A DNA stretch of 64,000 nt from CAIYTF01 sp963664845 (GCA_963664845.1 OY761615.1:3596001-3660000), one strand, 5' to 3'. Positions 44,028-53,420 are shown, counted from the stretch's first letter. Made by a program: numbers and translations. Notes: generated from the sequence alone by a model not told the origin.

Positions 44028-46046
44028 TTAGAAGGCCTCGCCAATTCCTATCTGAAACTCAAACAATTCCTTGAAGAAAGCCTTCTTAAAGAAATTTTTC
44101 CTGTTATTGGGATCGTAGGATTTAACGGCAAAGTCCACTCTGAATGGTGCGAATGCCGAATAATACCTTAGGCCAAACCCTGATGCAACGGCAACCTGAT
44201 CTGGCCTGAATATTTTGTACCCCAGCCAGGTATTGCCAAAGTCAGTAAAAACAACTGCGCCAATTTCCGGGGTGAATTTATGCCGGTATTCAAGCCCTCC
44301 CTCCAGCAGAAAGGTTCCACCAACAATAGAAACAGTCGAATCGATGGCGGAGAGCACCAGGTCCTCCGAGGGAGCCAGCTCGCGGGCTTTCCAGCCGCGC
44401 ACTGAATTACTGCCACCAACAGTGAATTTTTTCACACTTGGGATGTCGATTTCATTTCCCGCGTAACTCTGTATATAGCCAACTTTTAATTTGACTGCAT
44501 AAGCCCGCAGATTGTTTCTTGTTGTGGCGGGAATGTAAAAAGCGCTGCTTATGGTGGATTTATAGAAGAGCAAACCATTATAATCATGACCGATAAGTTT
44601 ACTCAATACGTTGTTGAATAAGTTTGCTTCTTCTATCAGCAGTCCCAAATTAAAACCCTTTGTCGGAAATATGACGTCATTGGCCTTATAGGCTTTCATG
44701 TCGGCGCCAAGAATCGAAATGGACTGACTGAGGGTTGGGTGTTTGCCATTTTTGGGGAATGTCTGATCAACCACTTCAAAATTGTAATAGGCTGTAAGGA
44801 AGTTTATAAACGTGTAGCGGGGCAATTCGAACTCAAAGCTGATCTTGCCTCCAATTGAGCGGACATTAAGGCTTTTGTCCTTGTTTGATTTTACATAACC
44901 TTCCAGAGTTCCGAATATAGGCTTCCCGAATACATAAGGCTGTTCCACTCTTGCCGACCCTTCGTAAAACCCGTAAACGGTTGTGTCTTGAAGCGAAAAA
45001 GTTTTAACCAGGTTTTTGGGATTTGCCCGGACAATATCACTGACACCAAATGATCCGCTCAAGGTCAGTTTGCGCGCGCCTCCAAGGAAATTCTTCCGCG
45101 TGATGACACCGGCCAAACCGAGGTTAAAGGAATTTTGCTGGTTGTTCATGATTATTTCCGGTGAGAATTCATTCATGAGCCCAATATTTCCGGTTAGCGC
45201 CAGTGGCACCGTTTTCCCCACCGTGTCCTTGATCACCGGGGCCAGAATCACCGTGTTAAATAAACCGGTTCTGAATAACCGCACCTGGCTCAGGCGAATC
45301 TTTTCAAGACTATAGAGCTCTTTCTCTTTAATTCCCACTATTTGTTCAAGCAAATCCTCTTCCACTTTCTCAGCGCCCGGTCCGTCTTTTTTGATCAGCA
45401 GTTTGCTTATCGAATACTCTTTGCCCCCGTCGAAATAGATCATCACATTTGCAACATTGGAAACCGTGTCCTGGATAACCAGTGTACTGTCATAGCGGGC
45501 GGTCATAAATCCATTGTTTTCCAAAACCGTTATTATGCTGTTGATCGACGCCATCAGCGTACTCTGGGAAAAACGCTTCGTCGTATCCGATGGTAAAAGG
45601 CCTTCGACCTCATGTTGCAGTTCATCTTTGAGGCCCCTCAGTCCATACAGGCTTATTTGTCTTATACGCGAAAAGTGTCCTTCGTTGATGTTATAGGTGA
45701 GCACCACTTGCTTCTTGGCAGAATCAACCTCATAGGAATAGGTCGTCTTTACGCTAAAGAAACCATTGGCAATATAATACTCATTCAATGAACGGGTGTC
45801 GCTGTAAATAAGTGTGCTGTCAAAATATTCAGGTCCCTTACCAAGACTGGTGAATGAGTGAAGGAACTTCCACACCCACATAGGCGTTTCCTGAGAGTTG
45901 ATCAGGTCTTTCAGTGCAGGAGAAGAAAAGGTGTTGTTTCCATGAAACTCAATTTTGGTAAGTTCATATTTGGCACCCTGTTCCTGAGCAAGCGAAAGCG
46001 AAGTGCACAGGATAACAAAAACAAGAATAAGTAATACGTGTTGCAT
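44028..46046 (-). CDS. BamA/TamA-like outer-membrane protein (Omp85 family)
   Basis: 672 aa from ATG 46046 (an in-frame TTG at 46088 overlaps the upstream stop). Signal peptide MQHVLLILVFVILCTSLSLA; POTRA-like domains from about 27 to 280 (YELTKIEFHGNNTFSSPALK, RSLNEYYIANGFFSVK, VVLTYNINEGHFSRIRQISL); then a 16-strand barrel with VRGWKARELAPSED, the VRGF/Y-like motif, and a terminal ...FQIGIGEAF. It inserts or secretes outer-membrane proteins. Only about three POTRAs suggest a TamA-type or accessory homolog rather than the main BamA. Confidence 0.88.
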   Translation of the reverse strand: MQHVLLILVFVILCTSLSLAQEQGAKYELTKIEFHGNNTFSSPALKDLINSQETPMWVWKFLHSFTSLGKGPEYFDSTLIYSDTRSLNEYYIANGFFSVKTTYSYEVDSAKKQVVLTYNINEGHFSRIRQISLYGLRGLKDELQHEVEGLLPSDTTKRFSQSTLMASINSIITVLENNGFMTARYDSTLVIQDTVSNVANVMIYFDGGKEYSISKLLIKKDGPGAEKVEEDLLEQIVGIKEKELYSLEKIRLSQVRLFRTGLFNTVILAPVIKDTVGKTVPLALTGNIGLMNEFSPEIIMNNQQNSFNLGLAGVITRKNFLGGARKLTLSGSFGVSDIVRANPKNLVKTFSLQDTTVYGFYEGSARVEQPYVFGKPIFGTLEGYVKSNKDKSLNVRSIGGKISFEFELPRYTFINFLTAYYNFEVVDQTFPKNGKHPTLSQSISILGADMKAYKANDVIFPTKGFNLGLLIEEANLFNNVLSKLIGHDYNGLLFYKSTISSAFYIPATTRNNLRAYAVKLKVGYIQSYAGNEIDIPSVKKFTVGGSNSVRGWKARELAPSEDLVLSAIDSTVSIVGGTFLLEGGLEYRHKFTPEIGAVVFTDFGNTWLGYKIFRPDQVAVASGFGLRYYSAFAPFRVDFAVKSYDPNNRKNFFKKAFFKELFEFQIGIGEAF

Positions 46047-46080
46047 GGTTTGAGCCTGCAATAGAGCATGCCTGCACCGC

Positions 46081-46734
46081 TCAATCAATCGATTTATCCT
46101 TGTTTACCGTTTTGAGATTGGGAAACTGATCCAGCATCATTTTCAGCAAGTAGTTCTTTTCTGTTTCGCTTGCAGGTGGAGCCGAAATAAAAAGATTTGG
46201 GGCTTTGTCTCCCGTCATAAATAAATGACCTTTTATAAGACCTCGCGTTTTTGGATTCAGGACGTAGGAATATATCTCTCCGCTTGAACTGCCCATGAAG
46301 AAATCACCTGAATCATAATACAGCGATTTGAATACCGAATCCTTGTTTTGAATTGCATAAAACGAAGCATGTTTCAACGCGCCGTCAAGAACCGGAGAAT
46401 TATAAAGGGTGGTAAGGGTGTCGCCCCGCAGACACATGATCTGAAATACGATGCCTGCTTTGCCGGGTGAGCGTGTCTCATAACACACGGCATATTCTTC
46501 AAAATCACGGGTAATAAATTGTCCGGAGACTTTGATGAAGCTGGTTGTTCCGAGCTTACCGGCCAACAAGCTGTCTGCTGTAATGGCCTTGCCTGATGCC
46601 GAACCGCTTTCGGGCATGTTGTTTGCTTTCTTGTCGCATCCGGTAAGGATTATGCTGAAAAAAAGCAGGGAAATCCAAAAGTTATTCCCCGATAATGACT
46701 TTGGTGCCTTTTTGAATGATAGGAGATAATTCAT
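46081..46734 (-). CDS. Lipoprotein, unknown
   Basis: 217 aa. Hydrophobic N-terminus with lipobox ILTGCDKK, then a beta-rich domain (SFIKVSGQFITRDFEEYAVC in part, GDFFMGSSSGEIYSYVLNPK). Its start overlaps the YkuD-like gene by 53 bp in another frame and its stop lies 34 bp before the Omp85 start: the three genes look like one operon. A role beside the Omp85 protein in the outer membrane is plausible but unproved. Confidence 0.65.
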   Translation of the reverse strand: MNYLLSFKKAPKSLSGNNFWISLLFFSIILTGCDKKANNMPESGSASGKAITADSLLAGKLGTTSFIKVSGQFITRDFEEYAVCYETRSPGKAGIVFQIMCLRGDTLTTLYNSPVLDGALKHASFYAIQNKDSVFKSLYYDSGDFFMGSSSGEIYSYVLNPKTRGLIKGHLFMTGDKAPNLFISAPPASETEKNYLLKMMLDQFPNLKTVNKDKSID

Positions 46735-47308
46735 CTATACTTTCGTTACTAATTGCAATGGAGCCGTCCGTCCAGTTAAAAACGAACGGCAGATTTTTAA
46801 ATAAAAAATTCAGGCGCCCTAATCCATGGATGCCAATGTCTCCGCCCAGGCGCGAATCAGCTTTGGGGCTTTGATTCAAATCCGATTGATAACGGAGCGA
46901 CTCAAAATCTTCTTTTGAGATGGTTCCCCGGTTTTTCGCATCAGTAAGATCCTTGAGATTGGGGTAGTTGATCTTATAAAATTTGTAGTAGATACTGTTC
47001 TGGTCAATGTCGCAAACTTCATATTCGCCAAACGGGGTGGCTTTGTCGTCCGCCAGTCGTTTTGGCTGTGAATTTCTTCCGAATACAGCACGAAAATTCT
47101 TGACGAGTATACTGTCGCCCTCATATAAACCCAAAGTATAGTTTTTCCGGCTGATCCGGATGATGGGATTTTTAAGATCGGTGATGTTGTGCGAGCGCAT
47201 CTCTTCCGCGAGTGTGTTTTCACGAAGGTTTATAATAACTCCGTAAAACATACATCCTGCAATGAAAACAAAAATGCTGACAACAAAGAGTATAATTCTT
47301 TTGATCAT
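46682..47308 (-). CDS. YkuD-type L,D-transpeptidase homolog lacking catalytic Cys
   Basis: 208 aa from ATG 47308. Membrane or lipoprotein segment IILFVVSIFVFIAGC, then DKATPFGEYEVCDID, LGGDIGIHGLGRLN with the conserved His, and WTDGSIAISNESIDELSPII. In active enzymes this last motif is (T/S)DGC(I/V)A(L/M)(S/T)N, with Cys as nucleophile; here the codon is TCC, serine. The DNA reads TGGACGGACGGCTCCATTGC on the coding strand. The protein may be a non-catalytic peptidoglycan binder or use Ser. Other family features are intact. Confidence 0.8.
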   Translation of the reverse strand: MIKRIILFVVSIFVFIAGCMFYGVIINLRENTLAEEMRSHNITDLKNPIIRISRKNYTLGLYEGDSILVKNFRAVFGRNSQPKRLADDKATPFGEYEVCDIDQNSIYYKFYKINYPNLKDLTDAKNRGTISKEDFESLRYQSDLNQSPKADSRLGGDIGIHGLGRLNFLFKNLPFVFNWTDGSIAISNESIDELSPIIQKGTKVIIGE

Positions 47309-47405
47309 TATTGGCTTAATATATAGAACGCAATTTACGGAGGTAGGGGCAGACCGCAAAAGCCGTAATCAAACTTGCTGACTTTCCTCCCGCCCTGTCG
47401 GCGTG

Positions 47406-48215
47406 CTATTTTGTTTTGATCGATCTTCCTTTGTCTTGACTGAAAAGCCATTCCAGGACAATTTTGTCAGAAAACACTTTTTCCCATATTGCATGTCCTT
47501 CCTTCTCCATTTCGGTATAAAACGGGCTCCCTCCCGCCTTCCGGATTGCGGCAATCATATTCCGTGATCGTTTAACGCTCACCACCGGATCTTTTTCGCC
47601 ATGGAAAGCCCAAATCGGAATGGCAGTAAGCTTTTTAGCCTGCGCTTCATCTCCGCCACCACAGAGGGCCAGTGCAGCCGCAAATTTGAATGGATATCTG
47701 CTGATAAGGTCCCACGTGCCAAATCCACCCATCGAAAGCCCCGCGATGTATATCCTGTTTGTATCAACAGGATATTCCCGGATGAACTCATCAATCAACG
47801 CAATAAGCGCCTGCATAGGCATCGACGGCGTCTCCTGCATAACATGATGCTTGGCCGCCCAATCAACCTCGGCCCAGCGGTGCTCCTTCGGGCATTGAGG
47901 AACTATTACAAATGCCGGGTGATTCTTTCTGATTGCTGTGTCGGCAAAGTGGGCTACCCCGTTAACCAGTTGTGCTTCGTTGTCGGAACCGCGTTCGCCG
48001 GATCCGTGGAGGAAGATCACCAGTGGGTAGCGCTCACGGGAGATGCCCGTATCGTGTTCATCATAGCTATACGGTAACAGAAGCCTATAGGGAAGCGACA
48101 AACTGTCATGACCGGAATAGGTGCGTTTTTCAAAAGGTGACTTTTGTGCATTGCTAATCATAGTAAGTCCAAGGCATAAGAAGAAACATGCGGAAAGGAG
48201 TATTCTTGTGTTCAT
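47406..48215 (-). CDS. Secreted alpha/beta-hydrolase (PHB depolymerase/esterase-like)
   Basis: 269 aa. Signal peptide to SNAQ. FLHGSGERGSDNEAQL is the oxyanion region, GLSMGGFGTWDL holds the nucleophile Ser, HGEKDPVVSVKRSR the Asp, and KEGHAIWEK the His. Typical of LpqC-like/prolyl-oligopeptidase esterases that cleave feruloyl or polyester bonds or short peptides. Substrate unknown. Convergent spacing and 97 bp gap make it probably separate from the YkuD-like gene. Confidence 0.88.
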   Translation of the reverse strand: MNTRILLSACFFLCLGLTMISNAQKSPFEKRTYSGHDSLSLPYRLLLPYSYDEHDTGISRERYPLVIFLHGSGERGSDNEAQLVNGVAHFADTAIRKNHPAFVIVPQCPKEHRWAEVDWAAKHHVMQETPSMPMQALIALIDEFIREYPVDTNRIYIAGLSMGGFGTWDLISRYPFKFAAALALCGGGDEAQAKKLTAIPIWAFHGEKDPVVSVKRSRNMIAAIRKAGGSPFYTEMEKEGHAIWEKVFSDKIVLEWLFSQDKGRSIKTK

Positions 48216-48406
48216 AAGGTGAATGTAAGATAGTGAATTAAAACACGATTTCGCTATACCTTAATTTACTGAAATTGCCTGCGAATTTCCAAAGAACATT
48301 CAGGAGGTTATTTCCCTAAGTGAGACAGTGCGGCTCCACTTTTCTGGCATTCCTGTTATATACTCAATTCTTATGTTATTGCCTGGTAAAGTATGGGCGA
48401 TCAAAG

Positions 48407-48441
48407 AAAAAGGAGCCGTCATTTTCAGGGCGGCTCCTTTT
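48407..48441 (-). terminator. Hairpin terminator after the FN3 lipoprotein gene
   Basis: AAAAGGAGCCG and CGGCTCCTTTT form a near-perfect stem; on the minus strand TTTTTCTTTG follows. Usable in both directions. Confidence 0.85.
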
Positions 48442-48468
48442 GTTTGCACGTTTTTGGGTGGGAAAATT

Positions 48469-49299
48469 TTATTGTGCTATTCTTGCTGACGATGCCTTGA
48501 AGGTAATGCGTGGGCCTGGTTTTTGTCCCGGTCTCAATGCTTCTTCATAAGCAATGGTCTGGTAAGCAACGTCGAACGTTATCCTGTCAGCAGTAATGCT
48601 TTTTATTCTGATCTTTGCAAAGTGCATATCCATAGTTCTTATCACATACGTGTGTCCAATTTTGCAGTCTTCCTGAAATGTGGGGGACCATCCACCGGTA
48701 GGTGCCGAGGTGATATCATAGATGCTGCCGGTTGCGCCCATGTCTTTTATTGCAGAATCGTCAAACACGTTCAGTTTAGGATATCCGGTTGTATCAATTT
48801 CGAAGAAGAAATCGGAATCCAGCGAATTATATTTTACTACTGAAAAAGTTGCACAACTGTAACCGGCATCATTGGGAAACCGGCGATAGTCATAGATCCG
48901 TTGATCGGCTTTTTGTGGACGGCCTATTCCATAAACATCTTCACGGCTCAATTCGCTCTCGTTGTTATCATAATCATAGGCGGTTACTGCGTAATAGTAT
49001 TTGTTTCCGTTGGTCAAATTATTATCATAAAAATACGTTCTATCGGTTGAACCCAACAGGGTATAGCGCCCATCATAACTGGTACTGTAATATACGTTGT
49101 ATCCCGCAAGATCTTTTTCACTGTTTGACAACCAGGAGATATAAACGTTTTCATCACCATTTGATGTCTGTACGCCTGTTGGAATGGCAGGAGGTGTGTA
49201 ATCATAACTGACCGTATCTATGTACCTGTCGTGTTCATCACATCCGGTGAAGAAAAACATCCCTGCTATTATTGCTGCTGCTAAAATTCTACGTTTCAT
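48469..49299 (-). CDS. FN3-domain lipoprotein
   Basis: 276 aa. MKRRILAAAIIAGMFFFTGC is a lipoprotein signal. Residues about 37-130 are a fibronectin type III domain (TPPAIPTGVQTSNGDENVYI, SWLSNSEKDLAGYNVYYS, GNKYYYAVTAYDYDNNES). The C-terminal 140 residues are unrecognised (YDITSAPTGGWSPTFQEDCK and on). CGGAG precedes the ATG by 7 bases. Probably a surface or periplasmic binding protein. Confidence 0.8.
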   Translation of the reverse strand: MKRRILAAAIIAGMFFFTGCDEHDRYIDTVSYDYTPPAIPTGVQTSNGDENVYISWLSNSEKDLAGYNVYYSTSYDGRYTLLGSTDRTYFYDNNLTNGNKYYYAVTAYDYDNNESELSREDVYGIGRPQKADQRIYDYRRFPNDAGYSCATFSVVKYNSLDSDFFFEIDTTGYPKLNVFDDSAIKDMGATGSIYDITSAPTGGWSPTFQEDCKIGHTYVIRTMDMHFAKIRIKSITADRITFDVAYQTIAYEEALRPGQKPGPRITFKASSARIAQ

Positions 49300-50104
49300 G
49301 ACTAATCTCCGTTTTTTAAGTTCTTTGAATATAGGGATTCAACTAACGTGCCAGATTTTTGCCGCGAAAATCGGGCATATATGAATAGGCGCAAAATTCA
49401 TGTCTATCTTTGTAGACAGTTTAGTATTATATAATGGAATAGGCTTTGCCGTGCTTATTGCAAATATACTTTTTAATACGCGGAAAGTTTTTCATAGGTT
49501 GTGTCGGTAGTGAAACTTGGGCTTCTCTCTTGTTCATCAGGATAGTGTAATCGGGAAATTCATTCTGGTAAAGGGTAAATGTGTCTTGAATTATTCAGTA
49601 AAGCAGGTCAATTAACATCAGTTGTATAGCACCATATTGCTGTCCAAGATAATTCCTGTTTACAAAATATCAGAGCAAAATTGATAAAAATAAATGCATT
49701 ACTGGCTCATCCGGTAAATTGATCCCATTAATTTGATACCCGCGAAGGTTGAGTGCAGCCCGCCTTATATGTCCGCAGGCAGGCCGAAATCCTGCTTCTG
49801 GTGGGGCGTGTATCCATTCCCATCCAATTTTTATACAGCTGTTATATTTTAGCTGCCTGATAGCAGTACTTCATATTTTTGTTATTTGCCCCATTCAAAA
49901 ATGGTACTCAAAAATCGTTTATTTTGGGCGGATGTATAGCAACAGATGCATTTTATAAAATAAAGATTTGGAAAAAGAAATCATATCTGTAAGTTCCAAT
50001 CAGAATAGTAAGCGTTTTTTTAATTCAGAAGCTGTTTTTTTGCTTTTTGAAATAGAAAACTATCTCAAATAAAAAATAAACAAATTAAAAATTACGGAGT
50101 TCGA
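49300..50104. other. Gene-free region
   Basis: About 800 bp, the longest gap in the window. Contains a fragment CGCGAAGGTTGAGTGCAGCC (about 49741) like one in outer repeat E, and AT-rich DNA before the cyclic-nucleotide-binding gene. No ORF or RNA recognised. Confidence 0.45.
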
Positions 50105-50479
50105 ATGACAAAATTTAAAGCAGGTGAAACAATCGTTAAACAGGATAGTCTTGGAAAAGAATTCTATATTCTGATAAAGGGTTCGGTGGCAGTAATTAAG
50201 GATACCATACGGCTGGCTGAATATACCGAACCGGGTACGGTTATCGGAGAGATAAGTGCAATACTGGGAACCCCGCGCACCGCAACAATTGTCTGCGAAG
50301 AAGACTCAGACTTTATTGTGATAAGCGGACTTGGTGAGAAGGAAATAATCGAAAACCCAGATATCATAATGTATACTCTTATTAACATGGCTGAGCGACT
50401 TGCCGCTATTACAGATGGGTATACCACCGTGGTCAATAAGCAGCGCTTTTTTGCTCTGCAAAAATGGGGATTGGTTTAG
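50105..50479 (+). CDS. Stand-alone cyclic-nucleotide-binding domain protein
   Basis: 124 aa. FKAGETIVKQDSLGKEFYIL, KGSVAVIK, PGTVIGEISAILGTPRTATI form a CAP-type beta-roll with the phosphate-binding cassette (GEISAILGTPRTAT). There is no helix-turn-helix or other effector domain: the chain ends in a helix about residue 110. CGGAG lies 7 bases before the ATG. It could sense a cyclic nucleotide and act on a partner protein. Upstream of, and on the same strand as, the cytochrome genes. Confidence 0.88.
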   Translation: MTKFKAGETIVKQDSLGKEFYILIKGSVAVIKDTIRLAEYTEPGTVIGEISAILGTPRTATIVCEEDSDFIVISGLGEKEIIENPDIIMYTLINMAERLAAITDGYTTVVNKQRFFALQKWGLV

Positions 50480-50793
50480 CCTGTAATCAGATTGAAATAA
50501 GCCTGCATTGTGGATTTCAGGCCCCTTGAAAGCATTCGTTGCGCACCTAAACCCAACTTGACTGCCATCAGCATCCATGGGTTTTAGGGCATTTTTTTAC
50601 CCTTTTTGAGCTATGCTCACCATCCTCTTGGTGATTTCTAAAAAATGAAAATCCTTCACCTGCCTTCTTCCCAACAGTGAGAGAATTCACGGCAAAATTG
50701 GGCAATATTTAGCAAATAGCAAGATTTTAGGTTTGGCACTTTTTTTGCTCTTTCCCTTGCGATGACTATATTTTTTTTCAAAGGATACATCAT
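50480..50793. other. Leader of the cytochrome genes
   Basis: 314 bp without ORF; contains the promoter described at 50744-50774. Confidence 0.45.
50744..50774 (+). promoter_or_regulatory. Bacteroidota-type promoter of the cytochrome operon
   Basis: TTTG (50744-50747), 19 nt, TATATTTT (50767-50774; one mismatch to TAnnTTTG). Followed by AAAGGA and the cytochrome c ATG at 50794. Confidence 0.5.
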
Positions 50794-51141
50794 ATGAAAA
50801 ACGTGATCGCTTATATTCTCTTTTTGTTCTTTATTGTTGCTCTTTATGGCGCTGCCTTCGCCAGTGCGGGCGATGAACCTGCCGGCAAAAAAGTGTTTGT
50901 TGACGCAAAATGCAACACCTGCCACGCGGTACAGTCGGTTAAAATCGACACAAAATCCAAAAAACCTGCTGCTGATCTCTCAACAGTCGGGTCAAAACAC
51001 AAAGCTGATTTCATGAAAAAATATCTGGTTAAACAGGAAAAAATGAACGAAAAAGCTCATCCGGTAGCATTCAAGGGTTCCGACGAAGACCTGAAAAAGC
51101 TTTCCGATTGGCTTGGCTCACTTAAAGCAGCAAAAAAATAA
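50794..51141 (+). CDS. Periplasmic monoheme cytochrome c
   Basis: 115 aa. Signal peptide to AFAS, then KCNTCHAVQS heme-binding motif; a Met (KQEKMNEKAHP) and a C-terminal helix KKLSDWLGSLKAAKK complete a small class I fold. AAAGGA precedes the ATG. It lies 29 bp before the multiheme cytochrome gene and may accept its electrons. Confidence 0.92.
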   Translation: MKNVIAYILFLFFIVALYGAAFASAGDEPAGKKVFVDAKCNTCHAVQSVKIDTKSKKPAADLSTVGSKHKADFMKKYLVKQEKMNEKAHPVAFKGSDEDLKKLSDWLGSLKAAKK

Positions 51142-51170
51142 TTCAGAACCGAAAAAAATAAAACATCACT

Positions 51171-53360
51171 ATGGCAACTCACCGCTACATCCGTCCCCGC
51201 TTCTTCACTTGGTTGGGTAAATGTTCCTGGTTTTTATTTGTAATTTGTGCGTTGTTCGCTCCGGTGAATTACGCTCAAGCAAATGAAGACTGCCTGAGTT
51301 GCCATAATGATGAAACCCTCACGATGGATCGTAAGGGTAAACCGGTCAAACTTTTCGTAGACGAAAAAGTGCTCGGTGTTTCAGTCCACAAAAAGCTGCA
51401 ATGCATTTCCTGCCACGTTGGTTTCGATCCCGGCAACGTTCCCCACAAAGAGAACATTCAACCCATTAATTGCCAAAGCTGCCATAAAAACGCACCTGTA
51501 AAGCATCTTTTCCATCCACAAATGCTTAAGGCGGCTGCCAATAGTGAGTCAAAAGCACTCAACTGTAAAGGCTGCCATGGCACGCACGACGCCAAACAGA
51601 TCAAGGTTGCAGGGGCCAAGGGCACTCCGGTTTGCGCCAATTGCCATTCCGGTGAGTCCAATGATTTTTCCCAGTCAACCCATCATGCTGCCGGATTACG
51701 CGGCATAAAAGAAGCTCCAAGCTGCCTTACCTGCCATGTTCAGCAAATAACCACAAAGGGTTTTGCCGGCGATACGGTCAAAGCAAAACTTGCTCAGGAA
51801 AAACTTTGTCTCACCTGCCATCTCGATGACCCTGCTGTTCGCAGCAAATTTTCCTATAAAAAGGGCTTTATCCAGTCCTATGAGCAAAGTGTTCACGGCA
51901 AAGCGCTCAGAGAAGGAAAGGGAAAAGCCGCGGGTTGTGTCGATTGCCATGGTGTTCATAAAATTCAGGGCAGTGGGGATAAAGAGGCCACAATTGCAAA
52001 GCAGAATATTCCTGCAACTTGCGGCAAGTGCCATGTTGAAATTGCAAAGCAATATGCCGGAAGCGTTCACGGCATGTCTGTTGCCAAAGGCGGCAAAGAC
52101 GCCCCCGTATGCACCGATTGCCACGGCGAACACAATATTTTAAAACATAACGATCCCAATGCTGCCGTTTCATTCAAAAATGTGTCCGAACAGATTTGTT
52201 CGAAGTGCCACAGTTCAATGAAACTTTCCGAAAAATACGGAATGGCTGCCAACAAGTTTCAAACGTTCAAAGATTCCTATCACGGACTGGCTCTGGAAGG
52301 CGGATCTGCATCTGTTGCCAACTGCGGAAGCTGCCATGGCGTCCACAACATAAAAGCATCAAGCGACCCGGAATCGCAGGTCAACAAAAAGAATTTGGCA
52401 AAAACCTGCGGTAAATGCCACCCAGGGGCAAATGCCAATTTCTCTGTCGGTTCAGTTCACGTTAATGTCACGCAAAAAGATGAACCCGTTCTGTGGTGGA
52501 TAGTCAGAATATATCTTGTCCTTATTGCACTCACCATTGGTGGAATGTTCTTACACAATTTTATCGACTTCATCAAGAAGGCGAAACTCAAAAAAATGCG
52601 CCAGCGCGGTTTGCTTCCCCAGCACCATCATGGCAGATCGCTCTATTTGCGCATGACCGTGAGCGAACGTATTCAGCACGTATCTTTGATGCTCAGTTTC
52701 TTTGGGCTGGTTTTCTCCGGCTTCATGCTCAGCTACCCGGATGCCTGGTGGGTTAGACATATCAGAAATTTTGTTCCGGGCGCATTTGAACTTCGCAGTA
52801 TATTCCACCGTGTTTGCGCGGTTGTCATGGTCACGGCCAGTCTTTCACATCTTTTCTATATTATCTTTACCCAACGGGGCAGACAACTGGTGTTTGACCT
52901 GTTGCCGCGCCTGAAAGATGCACAGGATGCATGGGGTGTGGCCAAATTCAATTTGGGCTTTTCAAAAGAAAAACCGCTCCTTGACCGTTTCAGTTATGTT
53001 GAAAAAGCAGAATACTGGGCGCTCATTTGGGGAACAATCGTTATGACCGCTACGGGTTTGATGATGTGGTTCGATAACACATTCATTGGGCTCTATACAA
53101 AAATTGGTTGGGATATTGCCCGTACCGTGCACTATTATGAAGCATGGCTGGCATTCCTCTCAATCGTTGTCTGGCATCTGTACTTTGTAATTTTTAATCC
53201 GGATATCTACCCGATGAATCTCGCGTGGATCAAAGGCACAATTTCTGAAGAGGAAATGGCCGATGAACACCCGCTGGAGTTGGAACGAATTAAACAAAAA
53301 GAAGCGGAGACCTTTGATAAACCCGCTGACGAGACAAATAAAGATTCCGGCACGAATTGA
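51171..53360 (+). CDS. 13-heme cytochrome c / cytochrome b fusion, CbcL-like quinol oxidase
   Basis: 729 aa. Signal peptide near 18-38; periplasmic region with thirteen CxxCH motifs (CLSCH, CISCH, CQSCH, CKGCH, CANCH, CLTCH twice, CVDCH, CGKCH, CTDCH, CSKCH, CGSCH, CGKCH); then from about 440 five hydrophobic helices of a b561/HydC/FdnI-type cytochrome b with histidines (MFLHNF, RIQHVSLML, SHLFYI, VHYYEAW, VVWHLYF). This architecture, c3-type multiheme joined to a diheme b subunit, is that of Geobacter CbcL, which passes electrons from menaquinol to periplasmic carriers; CbcL has fewer c hemes as far as I recall. Terminated by a hairpin. Confidence 0.88.
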   Translation: MATHRYIRPRFFTWLGKCSWFLFVICALFAPVNYAQANEDCLSCHNDETLTMDRKGKPVKLFVDEKVLGVSVHKKLQCISCHVGFDPGNVPHKENIQPINCQSCHKNAPVKHLFHPQMLKAAANSESKALNCKGCHGTHDAKQIKVAGAKGTPVCANCHSGESNDFSQSTHHAAGLRGIKEAPSCLTCHVQQITTKGFAGDTVKAKLAQEKLCLTCHLDDPAVRSKFSYKKGFIQSYEQSVHGKALREGKGKAAGCVDCHGVHKIQGSGDKEATIAKQNIPATCGKCHVEIAKQYAGSVHGMSVAKGGKDAPVCTDCHGEHNILKHNDPNAAVSFKNVSEQICSKCHSSMKLSEKYGMAANKFQTFKDSYHGLALEGGSASVANCGSCHGVHNIKASSDPESQVNKKNLAKTCGKCHPGANANFSVGSVHVNVTQKDEPVLWWIVRIYLVLIALTIGGMFLHNFIDFIKKAKLKKMRQRGLLPQHHHGRSLYLRMTVSERIQHVSLMLSFFGLVFSGFMLSYPDAWWVRHIRNFVPGAFELRSIFHRVCAVVMVTASLSHLFYIIFTQRGRQLVFDLLPRLKDAQDAWGVAKFNLGFSKEKPLLDRFSYVEKAEYWALIWGTIVMTATGLMMWFDNTFIGLYTKIGWDIARTVHYYEAWLAFLSIVVWHLYFVIFNPDIYPMNLAWIKGTISEEEMADEHPLELERIKQKEAETFDKPADETNKDSGTN

Positions 53361-53373
53361 TAGTTCTTTGAAT

Positions 53374-53413
53374 AAACCTCCCTTATCCCCGCAAAGATCT
53401 GGGAGGTTTTTTC
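53374..53413 (+). terminator. Rho-independent terminator after the CbcL-like gene
   Basis: AAACCTCCC (53374-53382) pairs with GGGAGGTTT (53401-53409), then TTT. Outer repeat D begins 8 bp later. Confidence 0.88.
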
Positions 53414-53420
53414 GTTTAAT

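Noticed and set aside
49749..49958. 69-codon ORF in the 49.3-50.1 kb gap
   Set aside because: No ribosome site, odd composition, and it overlaps repeat fragments.
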